Shown here: one piece after another, positions 34,917 through 47,000 of the stretch
Position numbering within the stretch: the first letter of the stretch is position 1
Layout of the letters: every line of letters starts with the position of its first letter
Assembly: GCF_000764305.2 (NCBI RefSeq)
Contig: NW_025946074.1
Span: 248,001 to 312,000, forward strand
DNA length: 64,000 bases
Source: Hyalella azteca
Lineage: Eukaryota; Arthropoda; Malacostraca; Amphipoda; Hyalellidae
Direction of reading: 5' to 3'
The notes under the pieces: generated by a model
What the model was told of the DNA's origin: nothing
The model's input: the letters and a program-made list of their open reading frames with translations, nothing else
Database searches by the model: none
Translations under genes and position numbers: made by a program

Positions 34917-35724
34917 AATATAATGGACCTCAAAAAGCGCTCAAGTTTGACATGAAACCAATATTACGGACGTTAACGACGATCGCAGAATCTTGTACGC
35001 ATGCGCAGCCAGGTCCCGACAACGATATCTTATGGCGGCGACGTTTCGCCAACGACCCTGACATGATGCACGAGCTTCACCGATACAGAAGACTCATGCT
35101 GCTCACCATATTACCCACCATCGCTACTGATACTGAAGATAACAATTCATTCCACCCGCACGCTCACCTGCATCCATACAGAGGCAGAGCCACACCCACT
35201 CCACCCATAGAACATAAAAATTCACCGACTCAACACAAGTCCCGGAAAGAAGTCACTTACGGGGACGGTTCCAAAGACTATCTTCCTTCGGACATCCGAG
35301 GGATAGTGGAGAAGTCCATCGTTGATTCTGAAGACAACGAAGCTATGCATAACTATTCATTCTTCGCGGCTACTGAAGGTTCTTCGGAACTTCTCTCGAA
35401 ATCTGTCGGGAATTTGGGCAGCGGGGGATTGGCTGCCTCGAACGCCAGAAAAAAAATTAAATCCGCGAGCTCGGAAGGTCGATTACCAACACCCGGGGCA
35501 GGGGTTGTACCCCATATGGATCGAAACCCCAACAGAGGGACGAACAAATCCAACAGACGTGTTAGTGTAGTACCGTTGAATGGAGATTCATCAGGAAACG
35601 TGAACTGTTTAACGGAGTCAGATACAGCAGAACTAGATTTGTTGACTCTTGCCGAACTCTACCTTGAGAGCCGACATCGAGTCTTCGGAGAAGAATGGAA
35701 CCAGAGGCAAAGTTCACAGGCAAG
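34917..35724 (+). CDS. Unknown gene, first visible exon
   Basis: Donor AAG|GTTAGT after 35724 leaves two bases (AG), completed by G at 36419 to give Arg. The left limit is uncertain: the frame is open back to 34862, and I chose the AG at 34915-34916. If translation began here the Met at 34952 would be used. Confidence 0.7.
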
Positions 35725-38700
35725 GTTAGTTTTAAATTTATGCATTCAAAAATTCTTTTTGTCAGCCTCAAAGACGATTAATCTTCAACTTTTAAACATT
35801 CATTTACAAAAACCTAGCATTACATATTTATGAGTATAATATGATATAGCTGAGGCTCTCATCATTAAGCATGTCTTCAGCTAAAAATTTACAAACTTCA
35901 GGATTTGTAAGGACGTTGTAACTGCTCTGGTAACTTTGATTTTTAAACTGTATCCAAAATACCCTATGTTAGTATTAGATGGCAGAATTTTCCTGTTTAT
36001 TCGCGTATGATTAATGACCGCAGAATGCATGAATGAATCCTTATGTTTGTATGTTGTCATGTAAAAATGTTGCTTGGAAACGTTGTCATTTCAAAATTCT
36101 AAATTCAAGTGTTGCAAAATTCTTCCTCTACTTGATAACGAATGTAGTTACATTCGAAACGGTATAAATATAATAAAATTCCCCGTATAGACCTTATATA
36201 TGAATTTTCAAGTCCTATCAAAAGCCTAATTCGCCGAATAGATAAAAACTACAAGAAAATACTCAATAAGAAAAACTCTCTGGTGTCAATGTAACCTGCA
36301 TTAAAGAAAAAAACAACTTCTGCCGAACTACACTAGTGAATGTGTATTGTATATACTGCAGCTGCAACAATGATCACAATTTTTATCGCAGTTTATCCTT
36401 TGAGTTGTGACATTGCAGGGCGAGTGGCAGCTTGATAACATCAGGAGGGCTTGGTGGCACAGGCATCACGCAAAGACCTCATCGTCTCACGCCGATGGTC
36501 AAAGAACCCGCGCTGCACGCTCCAGTCCTGCCTAAAATTTCTCATACGAAACCTGCTGCGCTCGTTACTGGAGGACTACACTTGTCTGTCAACTATACGA
36601 ACAACTTGGATATTGGTAAGGCAATTTTTGCGTAATATCCAGCGTGATAAATGTATAATTAAGAAGAATTTAAATACGGTCATGTTCAGTTAACTTATGT
36701 TGAGAGTAATAATTCTGGTCAGTTCGAAACACTAATTACCCAGTTAATTTATCATGTTTAATCTTACTTTTTGCCTGAAAACGCAAAATTGGTTCATGAC
36801 TGAAAGAAATGGTCGTTTCGGGTTAAATTCAGTTGAAAAATATTTTGCACTTGTAAAATTCTGTTTCTTACTAGACCAACTGCTGCAGTACCTCCAGGAA
36901 ATCTTTTGACATCTGCGATATGGAAACATTATGCAAAATCAACCATCTTAAAATTATTAATATTGCATTCGCGTCATCGAGCATATAGTACACCTACAAT
37001 CGAAACTTTAGCGTTCAAAAGTTGAAGAAATAACACTTCACTAGAGTGATTGAAATATCCTTCAATCTCTATCATTGTTAAAAAATTGCCGAAAAACGGT
37101 CTTTCGGCATTTCAAGGAACGGCCGGCACGTAAAAAAACAACGTGTCACAACAACGTGTACTTTTTCCCAATTTAACACTAGAAATCCATACAAAATTAA
37201 ATTTATATCTAAATTTTACTTTTAATTTCGCTAGGTGGCTGGTTACTAGGACGCCAGTCAGACCGTTTTTCCACGGTTATTTCGAACAGTGCACGTGAAA
37301 CAATTTTCACGGTTATTTTGAGCAGTGCATGTGGAACAATTTTCACGGTTATTTTGAACAGTGTATGTGAAACAATTCAATGAACAAGGGAAGTGTTCGT
37401 GCCGACACCAGTCTGCCCTCGGGACATCGATCCCTCACACGTGCAATTAAGCGGAGCTTGAGCCAAACTTGCGTGCGATCTAAGCTTAGATTTCTGTGCC
37501 TCACTCTTTATCAATATAGTATTAAATCGGATCAGAAATTATCTGAAACATCGAAATAAATGATGATAATGCAGTGTTAAAAAAATGTTCGTTGTTAACT
37601 TTAAATTAGAGAGTATTTCAATTATCGATTTTTTACGCATCTTAGAATGCATGGTGTAAAAATATAGTCTTTTTGACACCTATCAAAGAATTTCACGTAA
37701 ATAATTATCAGATTAATAGTTATTATCATAATTAAATTCCCTGAATTTTTATAATTTCCTAGTAATTGTCCAAGCATAAACGGGCATGTGATTAAACACA
37801 TCCGTGCACGGTCTTTAGGAATAATGTCCCTTACAGCATTCCTTCGCTAGATTGCGCTTCGCCAAACGCGGCTCCACTTCAGCCATAAACATTCTTAAGA
37901 ATATTCATTAATCGATGAGATTCATTAATTTATGAACTTTTAATGAAGAAAATCATTCGCGGATTTTCGCTGGTTTGCGGGTTACTGAAAAAGTTGAGCA
38001 GCAAATTTTAAAAGCCAGCTGTTCCCGATCTGCAGCAATAGTGTAGAAAAGGTTCAAAAATACTTAATACAATGAAAATAATTAATATATAAATGCCTAA
38101 ATAATTACTCTCAGTCTATCAATTCCTTATCGTGGATTTCACCCATCGAGACCGAGGTCTTCGCATTTCCCTCGACAGAACAAATCCCTCAATTGTCAAC
38201 AGAAGCACTGAAACGTTCATGTCTCCCTCAGCAGGCTCAACAGAACAAATCCCTCATGTATCAACAGAAGCACTGAAATGTTCATGTCTCCCTCAGCAAA
38301 CTCAACAGAACAAATTCCTCATGTATCAACAGAAGCATCCATGATCCTGAGGGACCGGGCGAAGGCGCTGAAGCCCCGCATCCGCAGATTGAATTCCCTG
38401 GACGACCTGACGAGCGCCGGGGGCGGCGACCCTGGGGACCCCGAGGGCTCCCTCTACAGGCCCAGCAGCGCCCCGGACCTCGCCAACAAACAGCAAACAG
38501 TAATATATTTTAAAACGAACATTCTCAGTTGTAGGAATCAAAATTGTGAATGACCAAAAATTTCGTTACTAATTCATTCTGATTTGAAACGAAATAATGA
38601 CAGTTAATTCACGTTGAATATGGGTTTTACAGGAATACCATGAAAGCCGCTAAAAGAAGGGATTAATATAGTATATGAATATTCTCATACTGAAGAATTA

Positions 38701-39528
38701 CACGATATATGAGAAAAAATAGACTTTTGCGTATCATACCTCATAAAGTACCTCAATACTTTTATTATCTTTATAAGCTCTTACCTTATTTATCGTTAAC
38801 ATTTCTTCGGTCTCCAGGCAACTGATCCAGAAGGCGATACGGACCAGAGCTCAGACATGGACGTCACTCCTGCGAGGGCAAACACTCCGACTTCTGCACC
38901 GAAAAGCTCGGACCAAAATCGTCCTCCTCTGATCGGAGCATCGCTTGCCACGTCACTGGCCAGACTCAATTCTTCTCGACCAAACACAATGGATTCTGGC
39001 AGAGTTAAGATCATGAGCCCAGCACGCAATAGGATCACGGAGCCTAAAGATACACTCCTGTTGAACCATCGTTCACTACCGTCAAGTTTCAAGAAGAAAT
39101 CTGTTAAAGTAGATGCGAAACAATTCACAGATTTGGACATATTACGGGAGGCGCAAGCAGCTGCAAAGGCCACGACGTTCGTGAAGCAAGGTAGTTATCC
39201 TATAGGAGCTAAAACCGTGCAGGGTTCAGGCGCCAGCAGCAGTTCACTTGCCACAAGGAAGCCTGTTGCTCCAATAGGAGTCGAGTCCAGCACCTACAAA
39301 GAGTCAGGTCGAAGACAGTCGACTACTTCTGACGCGGTACAGCTATTAAAAGGAAAAGATATTCCTAGTGTCTTCTCAAGCATCAATAGCAGACCATTAC
39401 ATCACTCGCTGCCATCCAGGCTTTCGACGCCTCTCGCTCCGCCGCCCACGGCGCTGGCCGAGCACGGTCGGAAAAACAGCAGAGTTACCCTTACTCCTCT
39501 CGACCAAAGGAAAATTTCAGCGCCGTAG
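34917..39528 (+). CDS. Unrecognised Ser/Pro-rich protein, C-terminal part, 4 exons
   Basis: Four exons with matching phases: 34917-35724, 36419-36615, 38333-38499 and 38818-39528, ending in TAG. They give roughly 628 residues. I do not recognise the family. The start of the first exon reads EYNGPQKALKFDMKPILRTL and RFANDPDMMHELHRYRRLML, which looks like a folded helical segment. The rest is hydrophilic and low-complexity, rich in Ser, Pro, Arg and Lys, with basic-serine segments such as KKIKSASSEGRLP and RIRRLNSLDDL that look like kinase sites. There is no signal peptide or membrane segment. The frame is open upstream of the first Met and there is a possible AG acceptor at 34915-34916, so the first exon is probably internal and the gene begins upstream. 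An AATAAA lies 180 nt after the stop. Confidence 0.8.
36419..36615 (+). CDS. Unknown gene, second visible exon
   Basis: Acceptor CATTGCAG, donor G|GTAAGG. It reads ASGSLITSGGLGGTGITQRP and ends VNYTNNLDI with one base left over (phase 1). Confidence 0.78.
37262..37375. repeat. ~43-bp repeat, 3 copies
   Basis: TTCACGGTTATTTTGAACAG followed by TGCATGTGAAACAAT recurs three times within an intron. Confidence 0.88.
38176..38335. repeat. 65-bp repeat abutting an exon acceptor, 3 copies
   Basis: CAGAACAAAT recurs at 38176, 38241 and 38306. The unit includes CCCTCAGCA and TCAACAGAAGCA. In the last copy the AACAG|AAGCA is the true acceptor of the 38333 exon. Confidence 0.92.
38333..38499 (+). CDS. 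Unknown gene, third visible exon
   Basis: Acceptor ATCAACAG before 38333; the G from the previous exon plus AA gives Glu, then ASMILRDRAKALKPRIRRLN and SAPDLANKQQT. Donor GTAATA. Tandem repeats run up to its acceptor. Confidence 0.75.
38818..39528 (+). CDS. Unknown gene, terminal exon
   Basis: Acceptor GTCTCCAG, phase 0, 236 codons and a TAG stop. The sequence is Ser/Thr/Pro-rich and probably disordered, with a short charged segment KVDAKQFTDLDILREAQAAA that may be helical. It ends DQRKISAP. Confidence 0.82.
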   Translation, partial: ATDPEGDTDQSSDMDVTPARANTPTSAPKSSDQNRPPLIGASLATSLARLNSSRPNTMDSGRVKIMSPARNRITEPKDTLLLNHRSLPSSFKKKSVKVDAKQFTDLDILREAQAAAKATTFVKQGSYPIGAKTVQGSGASSSSLATRKPVAPIGVESSTYKESGRRQSTTSDAVQLLKGKDIPSVFSSINSRPLHHSLPSRLSTPLAPPPTALAEHGRKNSRVTLTPLDQRKISAP

Positions 39529-39706
39529 CTATGAGATAAAAAACTACAAATAGTCAAGAGCTACTCTTTATTGCCATAAGAAGTTTTGCCGTAGCATTTC
39601 TTATTTCAGTTCAAGGAAGCATTTGAATTTACCTAATAATTGCTAATGTATATTCAAAAAAATTATATCATGGGAAAAATGACCTATTATATTATTATAT
39701 TAGTAC

Positions 39707-39712
39707 AATAAA
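39707..39712 (+). terminator. Candidate polyadenylation signal
   Basis: AATAAA 179 nt after the TAG of the unknown gene, followed within 15 nt by a T/G-rich stretch (GTCTTTCTGGTT). Confidence 0.55.
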
Positions 39713-39719
39713 ACGCTGT

Positions 39720-42000
39720 CTTTCTGGTTAATAAGTGTGAATTCCTGGATAAATTGATTTTGATGCATATATTGCACATCTTTTAGTGAAAACGTACACC
39801 TGCGCAAGTATTAGAAACTGATAAACTATGCATAAGGAAACCCCATGGGTTAATGCTTCTAGATATGCGATACGTTATTTACTGGACGATGAATGAGGGT
39901 CAACTACGCGTGTGTGAAAATATAATATAATAAATTCAATTTAGTTTTGTATTACGGCATTTTTTTAATTTCCATAACGACTAAACACTTTAATGTTGCA
40001 AAGTAACACACAAATAATTTGTTCGGCAACTATAAACAATGAATGGGTCCAACGCAAATGTGATACGTAGATCATAAGTATGTGTCGACATTCTTATGAG
40101 ATTGTTTTCTACAATTTGTCTTGTATAAACCATTACAATTACGTCTGAAATAGCAATAAGTGCAGAGAATATTACAAAATTTCATGTAGAGGTTATGCAC
40201 TTAGATTCATCTATAGATACAACATATTAACACACCTGTTTCCTGTATTATTCGCTCATATATATTCATTATAATGCTTTAGCTAGGCCATGCACCTAAG
40301 TTGTAAATAATATTTTAATTCCTTACCGTAATTGCCTTAATATAAATGACAAATGCTGATTGATTTTTTCAGTGACGCGCTAAGGTCCTGTCCAACATAT
40401 TTATGTAATTTACGCAATGTGTCGGCCCGATTTACACCCAATTAATGTATTATTTGACTTAGCGTGTTGCTGGTTATTACGTAACTCATTCTGTTCCCAA
40501 AATACCTTTTAAATTTCACGTTTCAAATCATACGGAATTCAGTTCCTTCATATTATATAATATTCTTATTATTTAATCAAGCGCACATATAAAGTCGCGA
40601 GTTTCAGGAACCATAGTAAGGGCTCGGAGTCTCAAATCGTAAAAAATTGTCATTTTCAACAACTTCGGAGAAGCACGTGGTTTTGAAAGAACTATGTTTA
40701 CCGTCATCAACATTGCACGATTATGTCAATAAATATTAAGAGTAAAGTAATGAGTAATGCAAAATTTGGTTCCGATAGTCAGGAAACTAAGGATGAAATC
40801 AAAATTAAAACGTTTCCTGGAATGGATGGAGCAAACGTTTCGAAACTCTCCAAAGGAATATCTTTTCGAAAATTATCCTCGTATACATGAAAATATATCA
40901 TTATTTTTGTTAAGTTGAAAAAACAATAATACAAACATTGATACTCATACTCAGCCTTCTCCGCCGTAGATCAAATCGCTGAATATGAATCTCAGACACA
41001 GGAGCAGCCGGTGACACCACGGCAACTCTATAAAGCACATAAAAATAACTATTCAAGCTACCCTGTAAGAAAAAAATGTCGATATTTACATTTAGCATCA
41101 ATCTATTATGAGGAATTTCGATGAAAGTTTTAAAATCGAAGAAAATATGATAAATAATTTTGGTTATTATCGATATCCACGAAACATTTAATTCGGGCGT
41201 CCTTCCCCGCCGCCATTCATCAGAACTTACCAACTTAGTAAAAATAAAGTTCCATTAGTTATGCTCTATTTCATGTGAACTTTTTTATGAATCGAATTGA
41301 CCTGTTTTGTGTGTCTTCGATTAGAGACTGGAGTGACATTTTGTGCAAAGATGAACATTTATGACAAGGAAAGAGCCTCTATTTACTCTACGACGAACCA
41401 TATGGTCCGATCTGAGAGCCTTCTTATAGCTGTTCATAAATTAAGAGCAAGTTAATTTCCTGTTTGTTTTTTAATTTAAAGCGCTTTCAGATTAACTGTA
41501 AGAGTGTTTCTTTTTTTAACATAATAAAAGAAAATTAAAAATGTATAGTAAATTTTATTTTATCCTGTAATTCTTGTCAAATTCCATCCCGCATCCAAAC
41601 ATTGCTTATTCATAAAAAAGTATAAATATTTTCTCCATCGATTTTCACCACGTGGTAACATTATATCTTCATTTTGCTCTTCATATGTAAATGTAATATG
41701 TAAATGTAAATATTATTCGAAAATTTGAATTATTAAATTCGGGAAGCACTTAAAAAATTCGCGCACTTATACCGTTTAAAAATGTGAAGTTTTTCTTCAA
41801 TAATGCGGCAATCACTTCAGTCATTCATTAAATCATACCATGTAAGGATAGAGAAAGTTCCAGAAGTTCAGCGGTATTTTATGTAAACTATACAAGCTAG
41901 TGACTGTAGCACATTATTAGGTAATGTGAAGCTCAAGGAAATGTTACAAGTAACAATATTGTAATTGAAACAAGGCATCAGCTAGTGAGCATTGACTGCT
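39720..42000. other. Intergenic, no recognised gene
   Basis: This separates two convergent genes. A 107-codon minus-strand frame at 40910-41233 includes a more G+C-rich part, but I do not recognise it. Confidence 0.45.
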
Positions 42001-42002
42001 TA

Positions 42003-42202
42003 ACACTCAAATTAATCAATGGGCTATGTTGTCCAAATTGTGACGTACTTTCTTATACACAGCGCATGCAGAGTGCAGACGTAGCACTGATATACGCCCT
42101 TCTGCCGGGCAAAACTGGGTCCTGATGGGGACAAAACATTGCAAACATAGGATAAAAATTGCATTGTTTTTTGGACAAAATATCCCTTCTTTTTCTGAGT
42201 GT
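42003..42202 (-). mobile_element. CACTCAG-family MITE, copy 7 (both ends intact)
   Basis: The best full-length copy, 200 bp. The plus-strand left end is ACACTCAAATTAATCAATGG and the right end is CTTTTTCTGAGTGT, followed by AC. Read on the minus strand: ATTTTGTCCAAAAAACAATG, TTTTGTCCCCATCAGGACCC, CGTATATCAGTGCTACGTC, GAAAGTACGTCACAATTTGG. Confidence 0.8.
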
Positions 42203-42209
42203 ACGTTGT

Positions 42210-43850
42210 CCATTGGACATAACGGCTTGATCGGTGACTGTGAACGCTAATAATTTGAAGGAAAATCAAGTCAATTATATAAAAAATATAAAAAGTTACC
42301 TGGCGTTTCAAAACTTCGATCATTTATAATTGGTTATAAATGGAAATGATGGGTATCAATATTATTCAATATTGTTAACCTTGCTCATTCTCTTTATATA
42401 CCTTAAGTCGTTCTCACGAAGTAATTGATGAAAAGTATCTCAATTTTTTACTAATTACAAATTAACAAAGAATGACAATCAAGTTCATTTATTTCAACTT
42501 TAGTTTATTTTTAAATTATCTGCTTTTATCTAGTCTTTACTTTTAATATAACTTAAAAGGCCGTGTATATCATTCCGTCGGTGAAGAGCCAAAATTAATT
42601 CAGAAATAGACACTTCCTTTAATGTGAATGTTATGAAGTTATTTTCTAATTACTATCTTACTTATCAATCATACATATCTGTCCTTCAGACGACAAAAAA
42701 AGAAGATACAAATTAGTTGATCATTTCTTCAGTTGCGTACTTTAAAAATGCAAAAATTACATCCTTAGTAGAAGCTCTAGAGGATTAATTTGCTTCTCCA
42801 AAATGGAATGAATCAAATAATGGCCTCAACCTAAAACATCATTACTTTTTCCTGAAAATTTTTAATCATAAATATTGGCTAATTGTTTCATTGCTCGTAG
42901 CCACGTGTAATAAAAACACCGCATGTTGAAGATACTGTCCCATTAGAAAATTTTCTGCATAGCGCCACCTTTATAGCTGAAAATACTCATATTATTAGAC
43001 AACTTATGAATAAAAAAATGATCTTATTAATCTGCGCTTTAATGAATAATGAAAAATTATGTCATTAATTAGCTGCTAGAGCCCATTTCTGTAGCAACAA
43101 AAAAGCTCAATCGCTGCTAAAAAAGCTAAGGTGAATGCATATTACACGAGCAGGGTTATAACGCCAGCATAAGCCAAATAATAATTATATCAAACCAAGT
43201 TTAATCTAACCATTGAAATTAGGAATAAATATTCTATTTGATAGCGATATCTTCCAATATAGAAGTTCCTACACCCTGTTTACAGCCTAGAAAAAGGATT
43301 TCGGTCTTCAGGTGAGTTTGTGAAGCACAAATTTTAATAAAATTGCCAGTGACTTTATTTGTGGCATTTAAGTGATAATCGCGTTTCGTCGATAATGTAT
43401 CCAATTATTTCACTAGTACAACTACAATAATTTTAATAACTCTTTCTCATTAGAAAATTGCAAACCGTACATTGACGGATATGATTTTCTCTTATCTTTA
43501 AAATAATATTGTCCAGAAAACATTTCACAATACTAAAGTGCGTTCAGTTTTTCAATCCAGTAAAAAAAGACACCAATGAGATATTAAGTTTAATTTAAAA
43601 CCTTAGCTTTAATATTTTATCCGGATTTTTCTCAATGAAATCGTTCATTTTTTCTGTGTATAGAAAATTTCTAATAATAAAATAATCTGGTTGCCACTGA
43701 ATTCTTTTACACAATTTACCCCGCACATTTTCTATTCAGTTCCCTTCTAGTCGTAAAATCATATTGGCCTTCCAACCCGAGTTCAACCAATTGCTACGGT
43801 ATTGTATTTCTCTATATTGTAATCTTCTGTTGACGAACCCATTCTGCGAT
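42210..43850. other. Intergenic, no recognised gene
   Basis: A+T-rich; no supported feature. Confidence 0.45.
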
Positions 43851-43856
43851 TCGTCT

Positions 43857-43862
43857 TTTATT
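43857..43862 (-). terminator. Candidate NANS polyadenylation signal
   Basis: AATAAA on the minus strand, about 49 nt beyond the NANS stop codon. Confidence 0.5.
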
Positions 43863-43910
43863 GTAATCAATATGTCCGTCTTTGTTAGTTTTGCTACAAC
43901 TTCTTTCTCC

Positions 43911-44096
43911 TCAAGAAATATCTTCTTCCAAGATGGAGCCGTCAATAGGAACATCTTTGTTCAGCTTTCTACCGACGAAGGAATAGAACATCATGCCTGA
44001 TGCCCCTGGAGGCTCTGCCACCTTCACGACCATGTCTTCCTCCGTCAGGATGTGTCCACTGGGGAGGTCCCGAGCTGCAACCACTGATTTGCCGAG
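43911..44096 (-). CDS. NANS: NANS coding exon 7 (SAF domain)
   Basis: Acceptor TTACAG; 61 codons and a TGA stop. It encodes the SAF domain LGKSVVAARDLPSGHILTEE to GSILEEDIS. Confidence 0.96.
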   Translation of the reverse strand, partial: LGKSVVAARDLPSGHILTEEDMVVKVAEPPGASGMMFYSFVGRKLNKDVPIDGSILEEDIS

Positions 44097-47000
44097 CTGT
44101 AAGGAACGCGTCATAAAATGCAGTCGACATGACTATTGGTCAAATAAAAGGACTGCCAACAAATATAAACCTTCTAAATGCAGACTCAACATTTTTTTAC
44201 ATTCCACAGAATAGTATTTTTCTATTTTCATGCCTAGTTTGGTATATAAGTCAGGTAAATGATAAATTTTCTCATTTTTCTGTATATTGCGAAAAAAATC
44301 ACGTTGATAATCAATTTTTTAACCTGAACCCATTGTCTACTAAAATATGGCAACCCTAGAATTTATTATCCTAGTTTTAATATAATCTAGTATTTCAGGT
44401 AACCTTACCTTCCTGTGACAGGCTTCCTCCGAGGGCTGCAAGGCCTTGAGGGGTGATCCGAGGGCAGCCTCGACACACCGCACTGCCTGCACCAGCTCCC
44501 TCAGCTGCGAGGGCTCCAGCGAACAGCGGTGGTCACTGCCCTGCTGGTCCTTGCTCAGCGTTACGTGACGCTCTAGAACCTAGAAAATATTACAATATTT
44601 TCGAACATTTTTCCAAAAAGTTAATTTTGAACCTATAGACACTCTCACACCATTTATAATCCTTGCTCAGCATCACGTGATGTGCTAGAACCTATATAGA
44701 AAATATTATACTATTTACTAATATTTCCCCCAAAAGTTAATCCTGAACCTATAGAACATGTCACATTATTGTATAATCCTTGCTCAGCGTCACGCGACAT
44801 ACGAGAATTAGAAAGTGTCTCACGGCTCTCTATTATTTCCGCCAGACATTACTGCAGAAATTAAAAATATTACTTTACTTTATAATATTTGCTTAGCGTC
44901 TCGTGATGCTCTATAACCTAGAAAATATTACGCTGTTTTATAATATTTTTAAAAACTTTTTTTCCAGAACCTAAAGCAAATGACATAATTTTATAATGCT
45001 TGCTCAGCGCCATGTGTCGCTCAAGAACCCAAAACATATCACTCTATTTTGTAATATATTATTATTGTAAACAAATAATAACGTTATTTAAGAAATTTGC
45101 GTCACAAAAAGACACAGATTTAGCGTAACTACACGCCTAATTGAACCAAGAAAATGTGTCAGTTAAGTTGACAAAATCCATGAAAATAAAGTCAACTTCG
45201 ATAATTATAATGTTTAATGGGGTAATTGTGAGGTAATTGGGGTAATTCATGAGAGTTTAGAGTATGAATGTGGGTGAGCGTTACTTATCGTTCCTTAGAT
45301 TAATAAAACCTCATAATCTTTTACGTTACCTCATCTGCTATTATACTTAGGATATAATTGTGCGATTCCAACACTAAATACGTTACTAAATATGCATTAT
45401 TATATTATTATCACATCCAATAGAACCGCAAAACTGCTCGAGCACTGAGTTAATGCATCAAATTCATTACGAAACTCGTCATTCGATGTTTGAACTGTAC
45501 ACATTACTTTATACAATTTAAGAATTATCCACCATTACACAATTTAATATTACATTGCATTACAATAATATTTAATATTACATTACAATTTATTGCAAAT
45601 ATTAAATAAAAATAACTAATAATTATATAGTATCTGTCAGGTACCCTGGCTCCTCTCGCGGCCGCGGCGACGCTGATGTATATGCCCTCCTCATGGCCGG
45701 AGTAGCCGATATGAGCCCGAGGAAATACCTGCCAAATGACATTTTTTTAAAGTTAAACCCGTTTCAAAACTATTTATCTTTGATCACAATCGCAATTAAA
45801 GACACTTCGTTAAAGTAAAACTTTACTCTCAATTTAGAATAAAAAAAATAAACATAAAATTTGCCATGTGGATGATAAAACCCGAGTTATTAGAAACAAT
45901 GCAGTTTTAACGGCAGAAAATATTTGAACACCGAATAATCCCAAATGAATAAGTCTCTAAAGTATTAACAGTAATTTAGAAGTAAGCAACATTAGTCATT
46001 CTTATATCACTTGGGTTTGAAATTTTGTTATATTTGAGATTCAACAAATTAGAGTGAACAGCCAACTTTAACTAGAAATTCTCAAATTCAAAATGCATTG
46101 ACAATACAAAATATCATGATGCTATGTCAAGTGATTGTTATCATTGATGCTAAGCAATGTTCAATGTTAAAGACAATAATTGATACATTGCACGAAACTG
46201 TGCTTAAAGACTAAATCTTGCCCGTAATTAGGTAAAGAATAAATGCATAATATCAATAAAAAATGTGTTTCTCGCAGGCATTAAACCGAAGAAAACATAA
46301 GAATTAATAAAAAAAAGAAGTTTATCCACGTTAGCACAAAACATTGAACTCATAAATAAAACACGGCTTAATCACAATAATGAAAAGATATGAATTTGCG
46401 AGAATCTGAATTTCGAAAAAAAAACGAGTAAAAAGTTTTACCGAACGAAATATATATTTTTGTGGTAGGAATAAGAAGCACTAATTACCTGGGCGTAGGT
46501 ATCAAGTACTCTGAGGTGCGCATGGTGCGCAGGAGTGGGGTACGATGAGGTACACTGCAAGAGTACCAGAGCTGTACCAGGCGATATGTCGGTCAGGTCC
46601 TGATATACCGTGCGTACCCAGTCAAAGTCACTCATGCCTGTAATCATAATTCTAGTTTTAGATAAAATGCTATATACTAGGATTTTTATATATTTTTATT
46701 TGTTTTCTATTTTAATGTATTTTTATTTTTGTTTATTTTATCTCCACCTCATAAACAATTTATATTTACAAACGATCATTGATTTCAAATTCGTATCTCA
46801 TTGAATACTCATGGTTGCGTGCGAATGAATTTCATCAAATGAATAAGAAAAAATAAGTGATCAGAGCTCGGGTATCATTTTCACCTTAGAATATCCTGAA
46901 GCAACGTTCGAATAACTAATGTTTATAGTTTTAAACACAGCACAATATTGAAAATTATCTGCGGGAGCAAGAAATATATAAAGATGATTTTATTTAATAT

